From contig NZ_CP134146.1 of assembly GCF_031583575.1 (NCBI RefSeq), forward strand, positions 3,286,001-3,350,000: a stretch of DNA of 64,000 nucleotides, given 5' to 3'. Positions 9,311 to 18,619 of this stretch are shown piece after piece (positions within the stretch are counted from its first letter, which is position 1; each line of letters opens with the position of its first letter). The position numbers and the translations under genes were made by a program. A model generated the notes under the pieces. That model saw only the letters and a list, made by a program, of their open reading frames with translations, did not search any database and was not told the origin of the DNA. The stretch is from Thalassotalea nanhaiensis (GTDB taxonomy: Bacteria; Pseudomonadota; Gammaproteobacteria; Enterobacterales; Alteromonadaceae).

Positions 9311-10480
9311 ATGAGAAAATTGCTTACTTCCCCTGCACAATTATCGCTTAGCGACAGCGAGAACAATATCTTTCAAACAGCATTAAAATACATTGCCGAT
9401 TTATCGCTAAATTTAATGGCTGTAAAAGTCACTAATCATCCAGAAGACTTTCTCGGCTGGTGTAAAGAACTACACCGTATCTGTAAACATGACTTAAACA
9501 TGGATTTACTCGATGAGAAGCAATTGGCTCCACTCAAAAAGCTACAAGATACTCTTGAACTAGGAATTTCATTAACACAGCTAAAAATGGTTCGCATTGC
9601 GCCGTGGCCAATATTCTCCAGCATAATTAAAGAGCAGGCCGAACTACAATCGTTAACCGAACGTCTTGCGTTAATGGATTATATTAGCCAATTACGTACG
9701 CAATCGTTAGAACAGATGATTGAAGAAGACCGCTTAGTTTTCTCAGGTAAACATACGGTTAAACATGACCCTAGTATTTATCAGTTTGACGTAGAGTGGT
9801 TCGGTAGCACCAAAGGCGCTAAAACCTTCCACAACTTATTACAAACTCACCCGCAAGAATTTGATCATGCGCTAGCGCATATCCCTTTAGAGGGTGAGGT
9901 AAATAAAGCGCAATACCAGGGATTTGTGAAAGGCTTTAAAGCAATTTTTAGTCAGCATACCGATAACGAAAAGGCACCATTAGTTGCTGCAACTCGTTTA
10001 CTAGCAATGCGCCGTCCTGATGTGTTTATTAACATTACAAACAATAATTTAAGTGTGCTTTGCCAAGGCTTAAATATTGCTAAGTTTAATAACCAGGATT
10101 TTGACAGTTATTACAGCGATATGGTGTTGTCATTACATAGCTTCCATTGGTTTAACCAAGCTGCACCTACAGACGAGCAGGAGTTACAGCTATGGAATAT
10201 ACGAGCTATATTAGTGGATTTGTTTTTATATGCCGATGAAACGCAAGCGCAAAACTCAAACTACATTAAGCTGCGTGACAAGCCATCGCGGACTACATCA
10301 GGCGTGGTAAAAGCGATGAAACGCAGCAAAGAGTCTGCTGAAATGCTGGTAGATAAAGCGCTCGAAGGTGACGATATTCCCGAGTACTTAATTGATATGC
10401 GCAGTACTATTGTAAATAGTGTAAAGGACGGAAAAACAGTAGAGCAAGCTATTGGCTTGATGCGAACTATTTTCGGATAA
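9311..10480 (+). CDS. Conserved hypothetical protein, 389 aa
   Basis: I do not recognise this protein. It has no signal peptide and no clear membrane segment, and it is predicted largely helical and cytoplasmic. Notable stretches are GWCKELHRICKHDLNMDL (residues 49-66), the VEWFGSTKGAKTFHNLL region near 160, and a basic TSGVVKAMKRSKESAEMLV stretch close to the C-terminus. The start is the ATG at 9311. Upstream GGAG lies about 15 nt away, so the ribosome binding site is weak. It sits alone between a terminator and the convergent rsuA gene. Confidence 0.7.
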   Translation: MRKLLTSPAQLSLSDSENNIFQTALKYIADLSLNLMAVKVTNHPEDFLGWCKELHRICKHDLNMDLLDEKQLAPLKKLQDTLELGISLTQLKMVRIAPWPIFSSIIKEQAELQSLTERLALMDYISQLRTQSLEQMIEEDRLVFSGKHTVKHDPSIYQFDVEWFGSTKGAKTFHNLLQTHPQEFDHALAHIPLEGEVNKAQYQGFVKGFKAIFSQHTDNEKAPLVAATRLLAMRRPDVFINITNNNLSVLCQGLNIAKFNNQDFDSYYSDMVLSLHSFHWFNQAAPTDEQELQLWNIRAILVDLFLYADETQAQNSNYIKLRDKPSRTTSGVVKAMKRSKESAEMLVDKALEGDDIPEYLIDMRSTIVNSVKDGKTVEQAIGLMRTIFG

Positions 10481-10497
10481 CTTCTGATATAGAAAAT

Positions 10498-11202
10498 TTA
10501 AATACTTTGCACTTCAAATGGGTGTAACTCTCTGCTTTCACCAGGCATTAGAGTTGCATCCAATTGTAAATTTCCTATCGATTGACGGTGTAATTTCACT
10601 ACAGGGTTTCTAAAACGGCCAAACATGCGCTTTATTTGGTGATACTTGCCTTCAATGAGTTCCACTTTAGCCACATAATCAGACAATATTTCCAACGTTG
10701 CCGGTTTGGTGGTAATGTCTTCGAACTCAAAATACATACCATTTAAAAATGCCGGGATCATATCCACAGTCAGTTTATTCGCCAGCGTAACATGGTACTC
10801 TTTGGCTACTTTATTATCTGGCTTTGATAGCATTTCTGACCACCTGCTGTCATTGGTCAATAACAGTAATCCTGACGAGTTTAAATCCAACCTTCCGGCA
10901 ATGTGCAAAGAGTCTTTATACTCAAAGTCGAGTAAATCGATTACGGTTTTATGAATATCATCTTTAGTAGCGCTCACTACCCCAACAGGTTTGTGTAACA
11001 TTACATACTTTGCTTGATTGGCTTGTACGGGTTCATCATCGACTGTTATCTGTGAAAACGTATCAACAATTAAATCAATATCCAGAGCTAAACAACCATC
11101 AACGGCCACGCGTTTTTGCGCCAGTAAAAGCCGCACATCTTTACGTTTAATGTTTAGTTTCTCACTCAAAAGTTTGTCTAGTCGACTCCGGCCAATCGCC
11201 AC
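10498..11202 (-). CDS. rsuA: 16S rRNA pseudouridine(516) synthase
   Basis: A 234-residue RsuA/RluB/E/F family enzyme that isomerises a uridine of 16S rRNA to pseudouridine. Residues 1-50 form an S4-like RNA-binding domain (RLDKLLSEKLNIKRKDVRLLL). The catalytic motif GRLDLNSSGLLLLTND holds the Asp nucleophile near residue 102. The C-terminal KYHQIKRMFGRF motif is typical of the family. Length matches RsuA rather than the longer RluB. The gene is divergent from the YgjP-type metalloprotease gene and convergent with the 389-aa gene. Confidence 0.88.
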   Translation of the reverse strand: MAIGRSRLDKLLSEKLNIKRKDVRLLLAQKRVAVDGCLALDIDLIVDTFSQITVDDEPVQANQAKYVMLHKPVGVVSATKDDIHKTVIDLLDFEYKDSLHIAGRLDLNSSGLLLLTNDSRWSEMLSKPDNKVAKEYHVTLANKLTVDMIPAFLNGMYFEFEDITTKPATLEILSDYVAKVELIEGKYHQIKRMFGRFRNPVVKLHRQSIGNLQLDATLMPGESRELHPFEVQSI

Positions 11203-11281
11203 AATATTTCCTTAATAGTAATTACCCTTGTAACATCGTAAAATATACGGGTTCCGTAACCTACTCTTAACGTTTTGATTT

Positions 11282-11788
11282 ATGAGCAAGCAATTAAAAT
11301 ACCTTTCGGCCTATTCAACTGAAGTGCAAGCACAAGTAGAAACGCTTATCACTGAAAAGCGCTTAGCGAATTTTCTGCTAAACAAGTACCCAAAAACTCA
11401 TACTATTGCTAACGATAATCAGCTGCGTGAGTTTGTTCAAGAATTAAAAAATAAATACTTAAAAAAATCTGCACCGTTAAGCAAAGTTACCTTTGATAAT
11501 AAAATTCATGTTATCAATAATGCCTTGGGTTTACACAGTTATGTCACTCGAGTACAAGGTGGAAAATTAAAATCTAAGAATGAGATCAGAGTTGCAGCAC
11601 TTTTTAAGAAAACGCCGATAGAGTTTTTAACCATGATAGTCGTACATGAATTGGCGCACTTAAAAGAGAAAGAACACAACAAAGCATTTTATAAATTATG
11701 TCTGCATATGCTACCGGATTATCACCAATTAGAGTTTGAACTGCGCTTGTATTTAACTCAAATTGAGTTTATTGGTGATATTTATTAA
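11282..11788 (+). CDS. YgjP-type M48-like metallopeptidase domain protein
   Basis: A 168-residue protein whose C-terminal half contains the zinc motif HELAHLKEKEHN (HExxH followed by a third His), characteristic of the YgjP/DUF45 family of cytoplasmic metalloprotease-like proteins. The sequence before it (GKLKSKNEIRVAALFKKTP) matches the usual beta-strand region. There is no signal peptide. Proteolytic activity in this family is mostly inferred. It faces the fdxA gene tail to tail. Confidence 0.82.
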   Translation: MSKQLKYLSAYSTEVQAQVETLITEKRLANFLLNKYPKTHTIANDNQLREFVQELKNKYLKKSAPLSKVTFDNKIHVINNALGLHSYVTRVQGGKLKSKNEIRVAALFKKTPIEFLTMIVVHELAHLKEKEHNKAFYKLCLHMLPDYHQLEFELRLYLTQIEFIGDIY

Positions 11789-11802
11789 TAACCAGTCGCA
11801 GT

Positions 11803-12132
11803 TTACTCTTCAATTACTAAGTGCTTTATTTTATTTTTAACCCCGTCCCACTCTTTAGCATCACTAGGTGGCGCTTTAACTTCAGTGATCCTTGGCCAAA
11901 TTTGGGCTAGTTCAGCATTTAATTGAATAAACTCTTGTTGATCCTCTGGTACTTCATCTTCTTGAAATATTGCCCCGGCAGGACACTCTACAGGACACAA
12001 ATCACAGTCAATACAATCATCAGGGCTTATTGCTAAAAAATTGGGTCCTTCAAAAAAGGCATCGGCAGGACACACCGCAACGCAGTCTGTGTATTTGCAT
12101 TTAATACAATTGTCGGTAACAACAAAGGCCAT
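11803..12132 (-). CDS. fdxA: Ferredoxin FdxA (3Fe-4S/4Fe-4S)
   Basis: A 109-residue seven-iron type ferredoxin. The N-terminal half has Cys at about 9, 12, 17 and 21 with the [10 protein letters not shown] motif. A second cluster motif, [12 protein letters not shown], lies at about 40-51. A 50-residue acidic C-terminal extension is typical of the Azotobacter FdI/FdxA group. It would act as a soluble low-potential electron carrier. The redox partner is unknown, although the next gene is a flavoprotein transcribed divergently about 200 bp away. Confidence 0.93.
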   Translation of the reverse strand: MAFVVTDNCIKCKYTDCVAVCPADAFFEGPNFLAISPDDCIDCDLCPVECPAGAIFQEDEVPEDQQEFIQLNAELAQIWPRITEVKAPPSDAKEWDGVKNKIKHLVIEE

Positions 12133-12329
12133 AGAGTTCTCTTGTAACGGTTAATTGGCTCGATCATACCTTGCTTGCCAACAATTTCAATATCTTGTTT
12201 GTAAGCAGAGCTGCTTAAGGTAAAATACCCGCCTATAATTATACACTTGTTGTAAATTCAACGAGTTTCAATGTTAAGCCAATAGAATTGGCTAATATTA
12301 GTTTACGCATTTATCTGGAATAATCATTA

Positions 12330-13949
12330 ATGATCCGTCTTACCGATATAAAATTAGATTTAAACCATCAAGCCCATGAGCTACAAGATGCCATCCTTGA
12401 GCGTTTACAAATCAGTGAAGACCAACTTATAAACTTTTCTATGTTTAAGCGTGGTTACGATGCTCGCAGAAAAAACAACATCATCTTAACTTACACACTT
12501 GATGTGGATACTAAGATAAACACTGAGTTACTGGCTAAATTTTCTAAGGTAAGTAACGTAAAAGAAACACCGGATACCAGCTATAAGTTTGTTGCCCAAG
12601 CACCTGCTGAGTTACCTCAACGTCCTGTTGTTATTGGTATGGGACCATGTGGATTATTTGTAGGTTTGGTATTGGCGCAAATGGGCTTTAAGCCAATTAT
12701 ATTAGAGCGCGGTAAAGAAGTACGTGAACGTACTAAAGATACCTTTGGTTTTTGGCGTAAAAAAATATTAAACACTGAATCAAATGTGCAATTTGGTGAA
12801 GGCGGCGCAGGTACGTTTTCAGACGGTAAACTTTATAGCCAAGTAAAAGATCCTAAACATTATTCACGCAAAGTATTGCACGAGTTTGTTGATGCCGGCG
12901 CACCTGAAGAAATTCTATACGTAAGTAAGCCACACATTGGTACCTTTAAACTGGTTACTATGGTTGAGCAAATGCGGGCAAAAATCCATGAACTTGGCGG
13001 TGAAGTACGTTTTTCACAGCGTGTTGATGATATTGAAATAGTGAATGAACAAGTGCAAAGTTTAACCTTGGCAACAGGTGAAAAAATTAAAACCAACTAT
13101 GTCGCTTTGGCTATTGGTCACAGTGCTCGCGATACGTTTAAAATGCTGTTTGATAAAGGCGTATATATTAAAGCAAAACCGTTTTCGGTTGGCTTTCGTA
13201 TAGAGCACGAACAATCAGTAATCGACGATGCCCGTTTTGGCAAAAATGCCGGTCACCCTATATTGGGCGCTGCCGATTATAAACTTGTGCATCATTGTAA
13301 AAATGGCCGTTCAGTATACAGTTTTTGTATGTGTCCAGGTGGCACAGTTGTAGCTGCAGCCTCAGAAGAAGGTCGTTTGGTAACGAACGGTATGAGCCAA
13401 TACTCACGTCATGAACGCAATGCTAACAGTGCTATCGTTGTTGGTATATCACCAGAAGACTACCCTGGAGATGTCCTAGCCGGGATAGAATTTCAACGCC
13501 GTTTAGAAGAAACATCTTTCAAATTGGGTGGCTCAACATATGATGCGCCAGCGCAATTAGTCGGAGACTTTTTAGCCGGGCGAGCAAGTGGCGAGCATGG
13601 TGATGTAGTGCCGTCATACAAACCTGGCGTTACCTATTGCGACTTAAGTGAAACCTTACCTCAATATGCTATTGATGCTATTCGAGAAGCGATTCCAGCC
13701 TTTGAACGTAAAATTAAAGGCTTCTCAATGAATGATGCAACCTTAACTGCTGTTGAAACCCGTACTTCATCGCCAATTCAAATAACTCGCGATAAAGAGC
13801 TATTAACAAGCCTTAATACTAAAGGACTATATCCAGCAGGTGAAGGTGCTGGTTATGCGGGAGGTATATTATCTGCAGGTATCGATGGGATTAAAATAGC
13901 TGAAGCGATGGCCTTGGCGATGACGAAAGATTTTGAAACTAACCATTAG
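12330..13949 (+). CDS. COG2509-type FAD-dependent oxidoreductase
   Basis: A 539-residue flavoprotein. Residues 1-85 form the small N-terminal domain typical of COG2509. The dinucleotide-binding motif VVIGMGPCGLFVG starts around residue 99. GEGGAGTFSDGKLYSQVKD follows near 152, and the C-terminal FAD-contacting motif GEGAGYAGGILSAGIDG near 504. This family of FAD-dependent dehydrogenases has no well-established substrate. No membrane segments or signal peptide are present. The gene ends before a bidirectional terminator. Confidence 0.88.
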   Translation: MIRLTDIKLDLNHQAHELQDAILERLQISEDQLINFSMFKRGYDARRKNNIILTYTLDVDTKINTELLAKFSKVSNVKETPDTSYKFVAQAPAELPQRPVVIGMGPCGLFVGLVLAQMGFKPIILERGKEVRERTKDTFGFWRKKILNTESNVQFGEGGAGTFSDGKLYSQVKDPKHYSRKVLHEFVDAGAPEEILYVSKPHIGTFKLVTMVEQMRAKIHELGGEVRFSQRVDDIEIVNEQVQSLTLATGEKIKTNYVALAIGHSARDTFKMLFDKGVYIKAKPFSVGFRIEHEQSVIDDARFGKNAGHPILGAADYKLVHHCKNGRSVYSFCMCPGGTVVAAASEEGRLVTNGMSQYSRHERNANSAIVVGISPEDYPGDVLAGIEFQRRLEETSFKLGGSTYDAPAQLVGDFLAGRASGEHGDVVPSYKPGVTYCDLSETLPQYAIDAIREAIPAFERKIKGFSMNDATLTAVETRTSSPIQITRDKELLTSLNTKGLYPAGEGAGYAGGILSAGIDGIKIAEAMALAMTKDFETNH

Positions 13950-13959
13950 TTGATTATTA

Positions 13960-13994
13960 AAAAAGGCGAGTCTGGTCACGATACTCGCCTTTTT
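13960..13994. terminator. Bidirectional terminator
   Basis: An 11-bp stem (AAAAGGCGAGT / ACTCGCCTTTT) with flanking A and T runs lies between two convergent genes, the COG2509 flavoprotein and the S9 peptidase. It can serve both strands. Confidence 0.88.
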
Positions 13995-13997
13995 AAT

Positions 13998-15968
13998 TTA
14001 GTTATTTACATGTTTGTTTAAAAACACTAATAGGGCATCAAAAAACTTAACGGTCTGCTCCGGACTGCCAAAACTGTGGGTCCCTTCAGGGTCAATTAGC
14101 CACTCAAATGGCTTGTTGTATTTCTCTAACATTAACTTCATTCGATACGCGTGCTCTATATCTACAATTTCATCTTTAGCTCCGTGACCGATAAAAGTCG
14201 GCACCTGAAATTTTTTCGCCAAATACACTGGTGAGATGGCTTTTAATTGCTCATGCTCAGTCATGCTATCGCCGATATTTTCTTTCATCCACTCTGCTTG
14301 TTTAGACGACAGTGACGTTTGATTGAGCAATAAATTAATATCGGAAACACCGGCAAAGTTTACCGCACACTTAAACTTCCCTGGATGATTTAGTGGTAAC
14401 ATCATCGCCGCATAACCGCCATAACTGATCCCAAAGGTACAAACATTGTTTTCATCAATATTTGGTTTTGCCATCACTTGCTCTGCTGCCTGATAAATAT
14501 CTGTTAACATTAAACCGCCAAACTGTTTTTTACCCGCATCCCTTAATTCAGTTGTATAGCCGCTAGAGCCACGAAAGTTCACTTGTAATACTGCATAACC
14601 GTTCGCCACTAACAGTTGCGTCACCGGGTTATAGTAACGATTATCGTAGACATCAATCGGACCACCGTGTGGCATAATTATTAATGGGTAGTTTTTTCGC
14701 TCTGTAGTAGGCATGGTCAATAAGTAAGGAATTTGTAAGCCCTCAACCTCAACCGTGCTTTCTAGCAAGTTACTGCTAAGTTGATTATTCAAGTCAGGAT
14801 TCACAGCCCCAATATGCACAACGTTATTGTGCGGTGCTTGTACTAAATAGAACTCTCCAGGGTGGTCATGACTTTCACCGTAATAAATACTCGAGCTATT
14901 ATCTACAGAGGTAGATATTTCAGCGATTAATGACAGTGTTTTGCCGAAATCAAATTTCTCTTTAGCGTTATTATTAGCAATATATACGGTATCAATTTTA
15001 CCTTCATTGAGTACTTTAATTGCCGCTAGAGCATCATCTTTGGTCAAAGTCACATCAACAATTTTATAAGAGTCGGCCTGATAAACAACACTCTCTTTAC
15101 CGGTTTCAAAATTTACTTTATAAACAACTCTTTGCTGCTCTGCATTAAAATCTAAACAGTAATAACTATTTTCTTCGCCTGCATAGGCGATTGGCAACAA
15201 TTTAGCAGCGTCTTTTGCATCATCCTCTTCTTTAAATTGCCAAGTATGAATCACTTTCGTTTCATTATCGTTGCTAAACTGGGTTAAATTCCATTCCCCT
15301 TCTCGGCTTAGGTTAAAAGCCGCTTTTATCTCGCCTGACTGGTCTAAAAACCAACGGGTAGCAAAACCTTTTAAACTGACGACTTCATTCGATTTTTTAA
15401 ACTGACCACCATCGACTTTATGCAACTTACTCAGCTTTTTACCATGTAACGCTAATTTATCAATTTTTAAGGTATACACTTTGGAAGACAGTCCGGACTT
15501 AGCATAAAGAAACTCATTTGCCCGCTCGGGTAATGGGTGAATTAATGAACCTTTAGTTTTCACCGAAAACACGTTTACTTGCTCATTATCTGGTCGTTGC
15601 AAAATCAACAGACGTTGTACAGATTTTGTGTCTAAAAGTCCTGCAACGCCTTTTTTGATTTCGATAAACTGAGCTGCCAAATGATTATCATCAATCCATG
15701 CAATATTACTTATTTTAGCTTCAAATTTACTAAATTCGGCTAAATTCAACCATAAGGTTTGCTGCTTGGTATCACTATCAATTAAAACTATATTCTGAGT
15801 ATCATTAATAAAACGCAACGCGGCAATGTTCTCGCCATTGGGGCTTATTTGTGCCTGTAACATATCTGGATGTTGAAAGAATAATTTAGTATCTATCGAT
15901 GCCGCAGCCTGTAATGGCATTACCACTAGAAAAAATACAACCAAACTGAAAGCTTTACTATTTAACAT
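13998..15968 (-). CDS. Secreted S9 family (prolyl oligopeptidase) serine peptidase
   Basis: A 656-residue peptidase. I start it at the ATG at 15968 because this gives a proper signal peptide (MLNSKAFSLVVFFLVVMPLQ, then AAA). The frame is open further upstream but would run into the preceding gene. An N-terminal beta-propeller-like region precedes the alpha/beta hydrolase domain. The nucleophile motif GISYGGY has Ser at about 515, followed by the GAKDEIVD Asp and the EGTHSFG His regions. It overlaps the 3' end of the upstream small gene by 11 bp, implying coupled translation. It is probably a periplasmic peptidase for oligopeptides. Confidence 0.9.
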   Translation of the reverse strand: MLNSKAFSLVVFFLVVMPLQAAASIDTKLFFQHPDMLQAQISPNGENIAALRFINDTQNIVLIDSDTKQQTLWLNLAEFSKFEAKISNIAWIDDNHLAAQFIEIKKGVAGLLDTKSVQRLLILQRPDNEQVNVFSVKTKGSLIHPLPERANEFLYAKSGLSSKVYTLKIDKLALHGKKLSKLHKVDGGQFKKSNEVVSLKGFATRWFLDQSGEIKAAFNLSREGEWNLTQFSNDNETKVIHTWQFKEEDDAKDAAKLLPIAYAGEENSYYCLDFNAEQQRVVYKVNFETGKESVVYQADSYKIVDVTLTKDDALAAIKVLNEGKIDTVYIANNNAKEKFDFGKTLSLIAEISTSVDNSSSIYYGESHDHPGEFYLVQAPHNNVVHIGAVNPDLNNQLSSNLLESTVEVEGLQIPYLLTMPTTERKNYPLIIMPHGGPIDVYDNRYYNPVTQLLVANGYAVLQVNFRGSSGYTTELRDAGKKQFGGLMLTDIYQAAEQVMAKPNIDENNVCTFGISYGGYAAMMLPLNHPGKFKCAVNFAGVSDINLLLNQTSLSSKQAEWMKENIGDSMTEHEQLKAISPVYLAKKFQVPTFIGHGAKDEIVDIEHAYRMKLMLEKYNKPFEWLIDPEGTHSFGSPEQTVKFFDALLVFLNKHVNN

Positions 15969-16587
15969 CAGTTGCCCCCCATTCAGCAAAAAAGTCATCG
16001 CGATAGCCACTACCACTCACCAATGGATATTGTTCAATCAATCCCGCAAGAGAACCGTTAATTTCTTTCTGCTCTGTTGCAAAGCGGTTGAATAGGTTTA
16101 CCTTCATAAAATCAGTACCACGTTCGGCCGAAATATTAATTTCGCCGACATAATTTATTTTCCCAGGTTCGATATTAAAGCGCCAACTTGCTAACTCTTT
16201 AGTTGGTCGCCAGTAAGGCAAATTATAAAAAGGCGCATTAACACGAGTGATTTGATACCCACCAGCTAATAGCGGTAACAAATAGAATTCATTGTCAGTA
16301 TTTTTCAAATTTAGTAAATATTTTTGACCTAACAACAGGGTGTCGTTATCAAAAAGGAAGCGTACTCTATTTTCTTTAATTTTAGCAAAATTAATGGAAG
16401 CAGCATCATGATTAACATTTAACTTAACCAGTAAAAAACCTTGATTTTTTGACAGCCTGTTTTCGGCCACTAGTTCTGTTATTTGCTCGATGGGTTTTAA
16501 TGTTTTCTCTTGTTCTACGCCAAAGGTATTGCTGGTTGTAAAAAGGCTACAAAATAACAGCGTAGATAATATTTTTTTTAATTCCAT
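15958..16587 (-). CDS. Secreted hypothetical protein coupled to S9 peptidase
   Basis: A 209-residue protein with a signal peptide (MELKKILSTLLFCSLF...). No named family was recognised. Its central region has the order LLAGGYQITRV, then a short variable loop, then WRFNIEPGKINYVGEI. The same order appears in the lipoprotein encoded divergently (KAGSYSLSSV..., FEVEQGKITDLGTI). The two therefore probably share a small beta-rich domain. The gene overlaps the S9 peptidase start by 11 bp, so the products are likely made together and may interact in the periplasm. Confidence 0.7.
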   Translation of the reverse strand: MELKKILSTLLFCSLFTTSNTFGVEQEKTLKPIEQITELVAENRLSKNQGFLLVKLNVNHDAASINFAKIKENRVRFLFDNDTLLLGQKYLLNLKNTDNEFYLLPLLAGGYQITRVNAPFYNLPYWRPTKELASWRFNIEPGKINYVGEINISAERGTDFMKVNLFNRFATEQKEINGSLAGLIEQYPLVSGSGYRDDFFAEWGATDVK

Positions 16588-16709
16588 TTTAATATTTTAT
16601 TCATTTTTTTTTATAAAGATAAAATAAACTATTTAATCCGTTAACACCATGATAACCTTTTGCTAACCCAAAATATTTCATCAAAAAATAATAAAAACGG
16701 AGTTTGAAT

Positions 16710-18494
16710 ATGGGAGTTTTCTCACTATTTTTAAAAGCACGATTTAATCGTTTTCTACTGCTTACAGGCTTTATCTTATTAAGTGGTTGTTCGAGTCAGA
16801 TAAACATTAATGAACCGCTCACGGCAAAAACGAAAATAGACCAGCAACAAGGTGTTGTTGTGGTGAGAGTGATTAACGCCTCATCATATCCCTTGCCGTT
16901 TAATCACCTCACTATCGCCCCTAAGAACTTGAATGAATCTAAAAATGTAAAGTTTGAGCGATTAGTGTCGTTAAAAACTCATACAACTGACAGTAATATC
17001 TTTTCTTCGGCGATTAAGGCTGGTAGTTACTCTTTAAGTTCAGTTTCGTCATTCCATCGAAATGGCGATTATTTTTATTCCCGTGGTGCCGGTGCTGAAA
17101 TAAAATTTGGTACATTTGAAGTTGAACAAGGCAAAATCACAGATTTAGGCACCATAATTTACTATCCAAAGCCGCAAGATGATAAATACATAAACACCTT
17201 AACAAGATTAGAAGGCACACAATCGGTTGAAGTATTAAACAAGTTCTTCCCTTTTTATAATTATGATATGAATCAGGTTTTAACTTGGAATGAAGATGAG
17301 TTAGACGAAGAGCGTTATTCAACGTATGTTTCAATCGCACAAAACCCGGTAACCTTTAATCATAAATACGCTGCTCCAGATGGTTCTATGTATTTTATCG
17401 GAAAATTAGGGGTCATAATTAAGCGTAGCGCTGAGGGAGAATGGGAGATAGACGCCGTAGATAGTAACGTCGATTTGAATACTATTAAACAATCTCAGAA
17501 TGGTGATTTAATTGTTGCCGGTAATGAAGGAGTGGTTTTCTTTAAAAAATTTGGTGGCGAATGGCAAGATATATCCCTAACAACAACTAGCAATATCAAA
17601 CAAATTGAAATCACCAATAACCACGCTGAACTGATGAGTTTTCAAACCACTACGGCTGAAATTTATCGCGCTAATTTAACAGAAGACACGCCAAAGTGGC
17701 TAAAAATGGCGAGTTACACAACATTTTCAGGTTGGAAAGACGGTGACGGTAATACCCAACAAATATCCGTAATTGGCAAAAAAGATAAAACGACAACCAA
17801 ACGTAAAGTGAGAGAAATATTTAATATTCAAACTCATAAACTGCTCGACCAACATGTTGTTTCGATCACCTACGGTAGCAACTATGATTTAGCCGCATTT
17901 GGAGATGGTTACAGTAAAGACTTCACTTTTGATCCTGAAACCTGGGAAGTTAAAACTGAGGAGAATTCAGCTGATATCGTTAAAACCATTCAAGCAGGTC
18001 ATGCCAAGATAGCAATCGAAAAAGCGAGCTACTGGTCATTAACTGGTAAGCCTAGTATGTATACTGTCGACGAGACTGGTATGCAAAAAAATGAACTCAG
18101 TACTGTAATTAAGTCCTGCAATGAAGGTTATACCTTAGGTAAAAAGATCTGTTTTAAAGGCAAAGAGCATGAAAAAATTAAACGTGAATCGTTTAACTTC
18201 GTTTCTATTCCATGGTTTTTAAATGAACAGGAAGCGTTCAGTATCGTGTCATTTAGACATTATAATTTCTTTGCAGGCCCGGCCAAAACAGAATATAAAA
18301 TACTTAAAACCAACGATGGTGGTAATAATTGGGTGAAAACAGACTTGGAATTACCTAATGAATATTGCATGGATATAGTATCGCAAGTAAAAGATAGAAT
18401 TTTACTTTCTTGTGATGGTGTTTCTGGTGATTTTTACGAATCTTCAGATTTTGGTGAGACATGGCAACATGTTCGCCAACATGAGAACTTTTAA
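16710..18494 (+). CDS. Lipoprotein with C-terminal BNR/Asp-box repeats
   Basis: A 594-residue lipoprotein. The ATG at 16710 follows a GGAG-type site. The TTG two codons earlier is not needed. The lipobox LLSGC lies about residues 27-31. An N-terminal domain (about 45-160) resembles the small secreted protein encoded divergently. The remainder looks like a beta-propeller with GGEWQDI and GEWEIDAV blades and two clear Asp boxes near the C-terminus (TNDGGNNW and SSDFGETW). Asp boxes occur in sialidases and in many non-enzymatic propellers. No catalytic sialidase residues were identified, so a binding or sensing role is as likely. Confidence 0.75.
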   Translation: MGVFSLFLKARFNRFLLLTGFILLSGCSSQININEPLTAKTKIDQQQGVVVVRVINASSYPLPFNHLTIAPKNLNESKNVKFERLVSLKTHTTDSNIFSSAIKAGSYSLSSVSSFHRNGDYFYSRGAGAEIKFGTFEVEQGKITDLGTIIYYPKPQDDKYINTLTRLEGTQSVEVLNKFFPFYNYDMNQVLTWNEDELDEERYSTYVSIAQNPVTFNHKYAAPDGSMYFIGKLGVIIKRSAEGEWEIDAVDSNVDLNTIKQSQNGDLIVAGNEGVVFFKKFGGEWQDISLTTTSNIKQIEITNNHAELMSFQTTTAEIYRANLTEDTPKWLKMASYTTFSGWKDGDGNTQQISVIGKKDKTTTKRKVREIFNIQTHKLLDQHVVSITYGSNYDLAAFGDGYSKDFTFDPETWEVKTEENSADIVKTIQAGHAKIAIEKASYWSLTGKPSMYTVDETGMQKNELSTVIKSCNEGYTLGKKICFKGKEHEKIKRESFNFVSIPWFLNEQEAFSIVSFRHYNFFAGPAKTEYKILKTNDGGNNWVKTDLELPNEYCMDIVSQVKDRILLSCDGVSGDFYESSDFGETWQHVRQHENF

Positions 18495-18567
18495 TCTGAA
18501 TTGATAAAGTAGTACAAACCTATTGCCGTTTTCAACATGGAAGTTTGCATTCCGTCATCTATGAAGT

Positions 18568-18597
18568 AAAAAGCCGAACTTTTAGGTTCGGCTTTTT
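18568..18597. terminator. Bidirectional terminator
   Basis: A 12-bp perfect stem (AAAAAGCCGAAC / GTTCGGCTTTTT) with a 6-nt loop lies between the convergent BNR lipoprotein and DUF3622 genes. Confidence 0.9.
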
Positions 18598-18619
18598 CAG
18601 TTTATCAACAAGTGAATGA

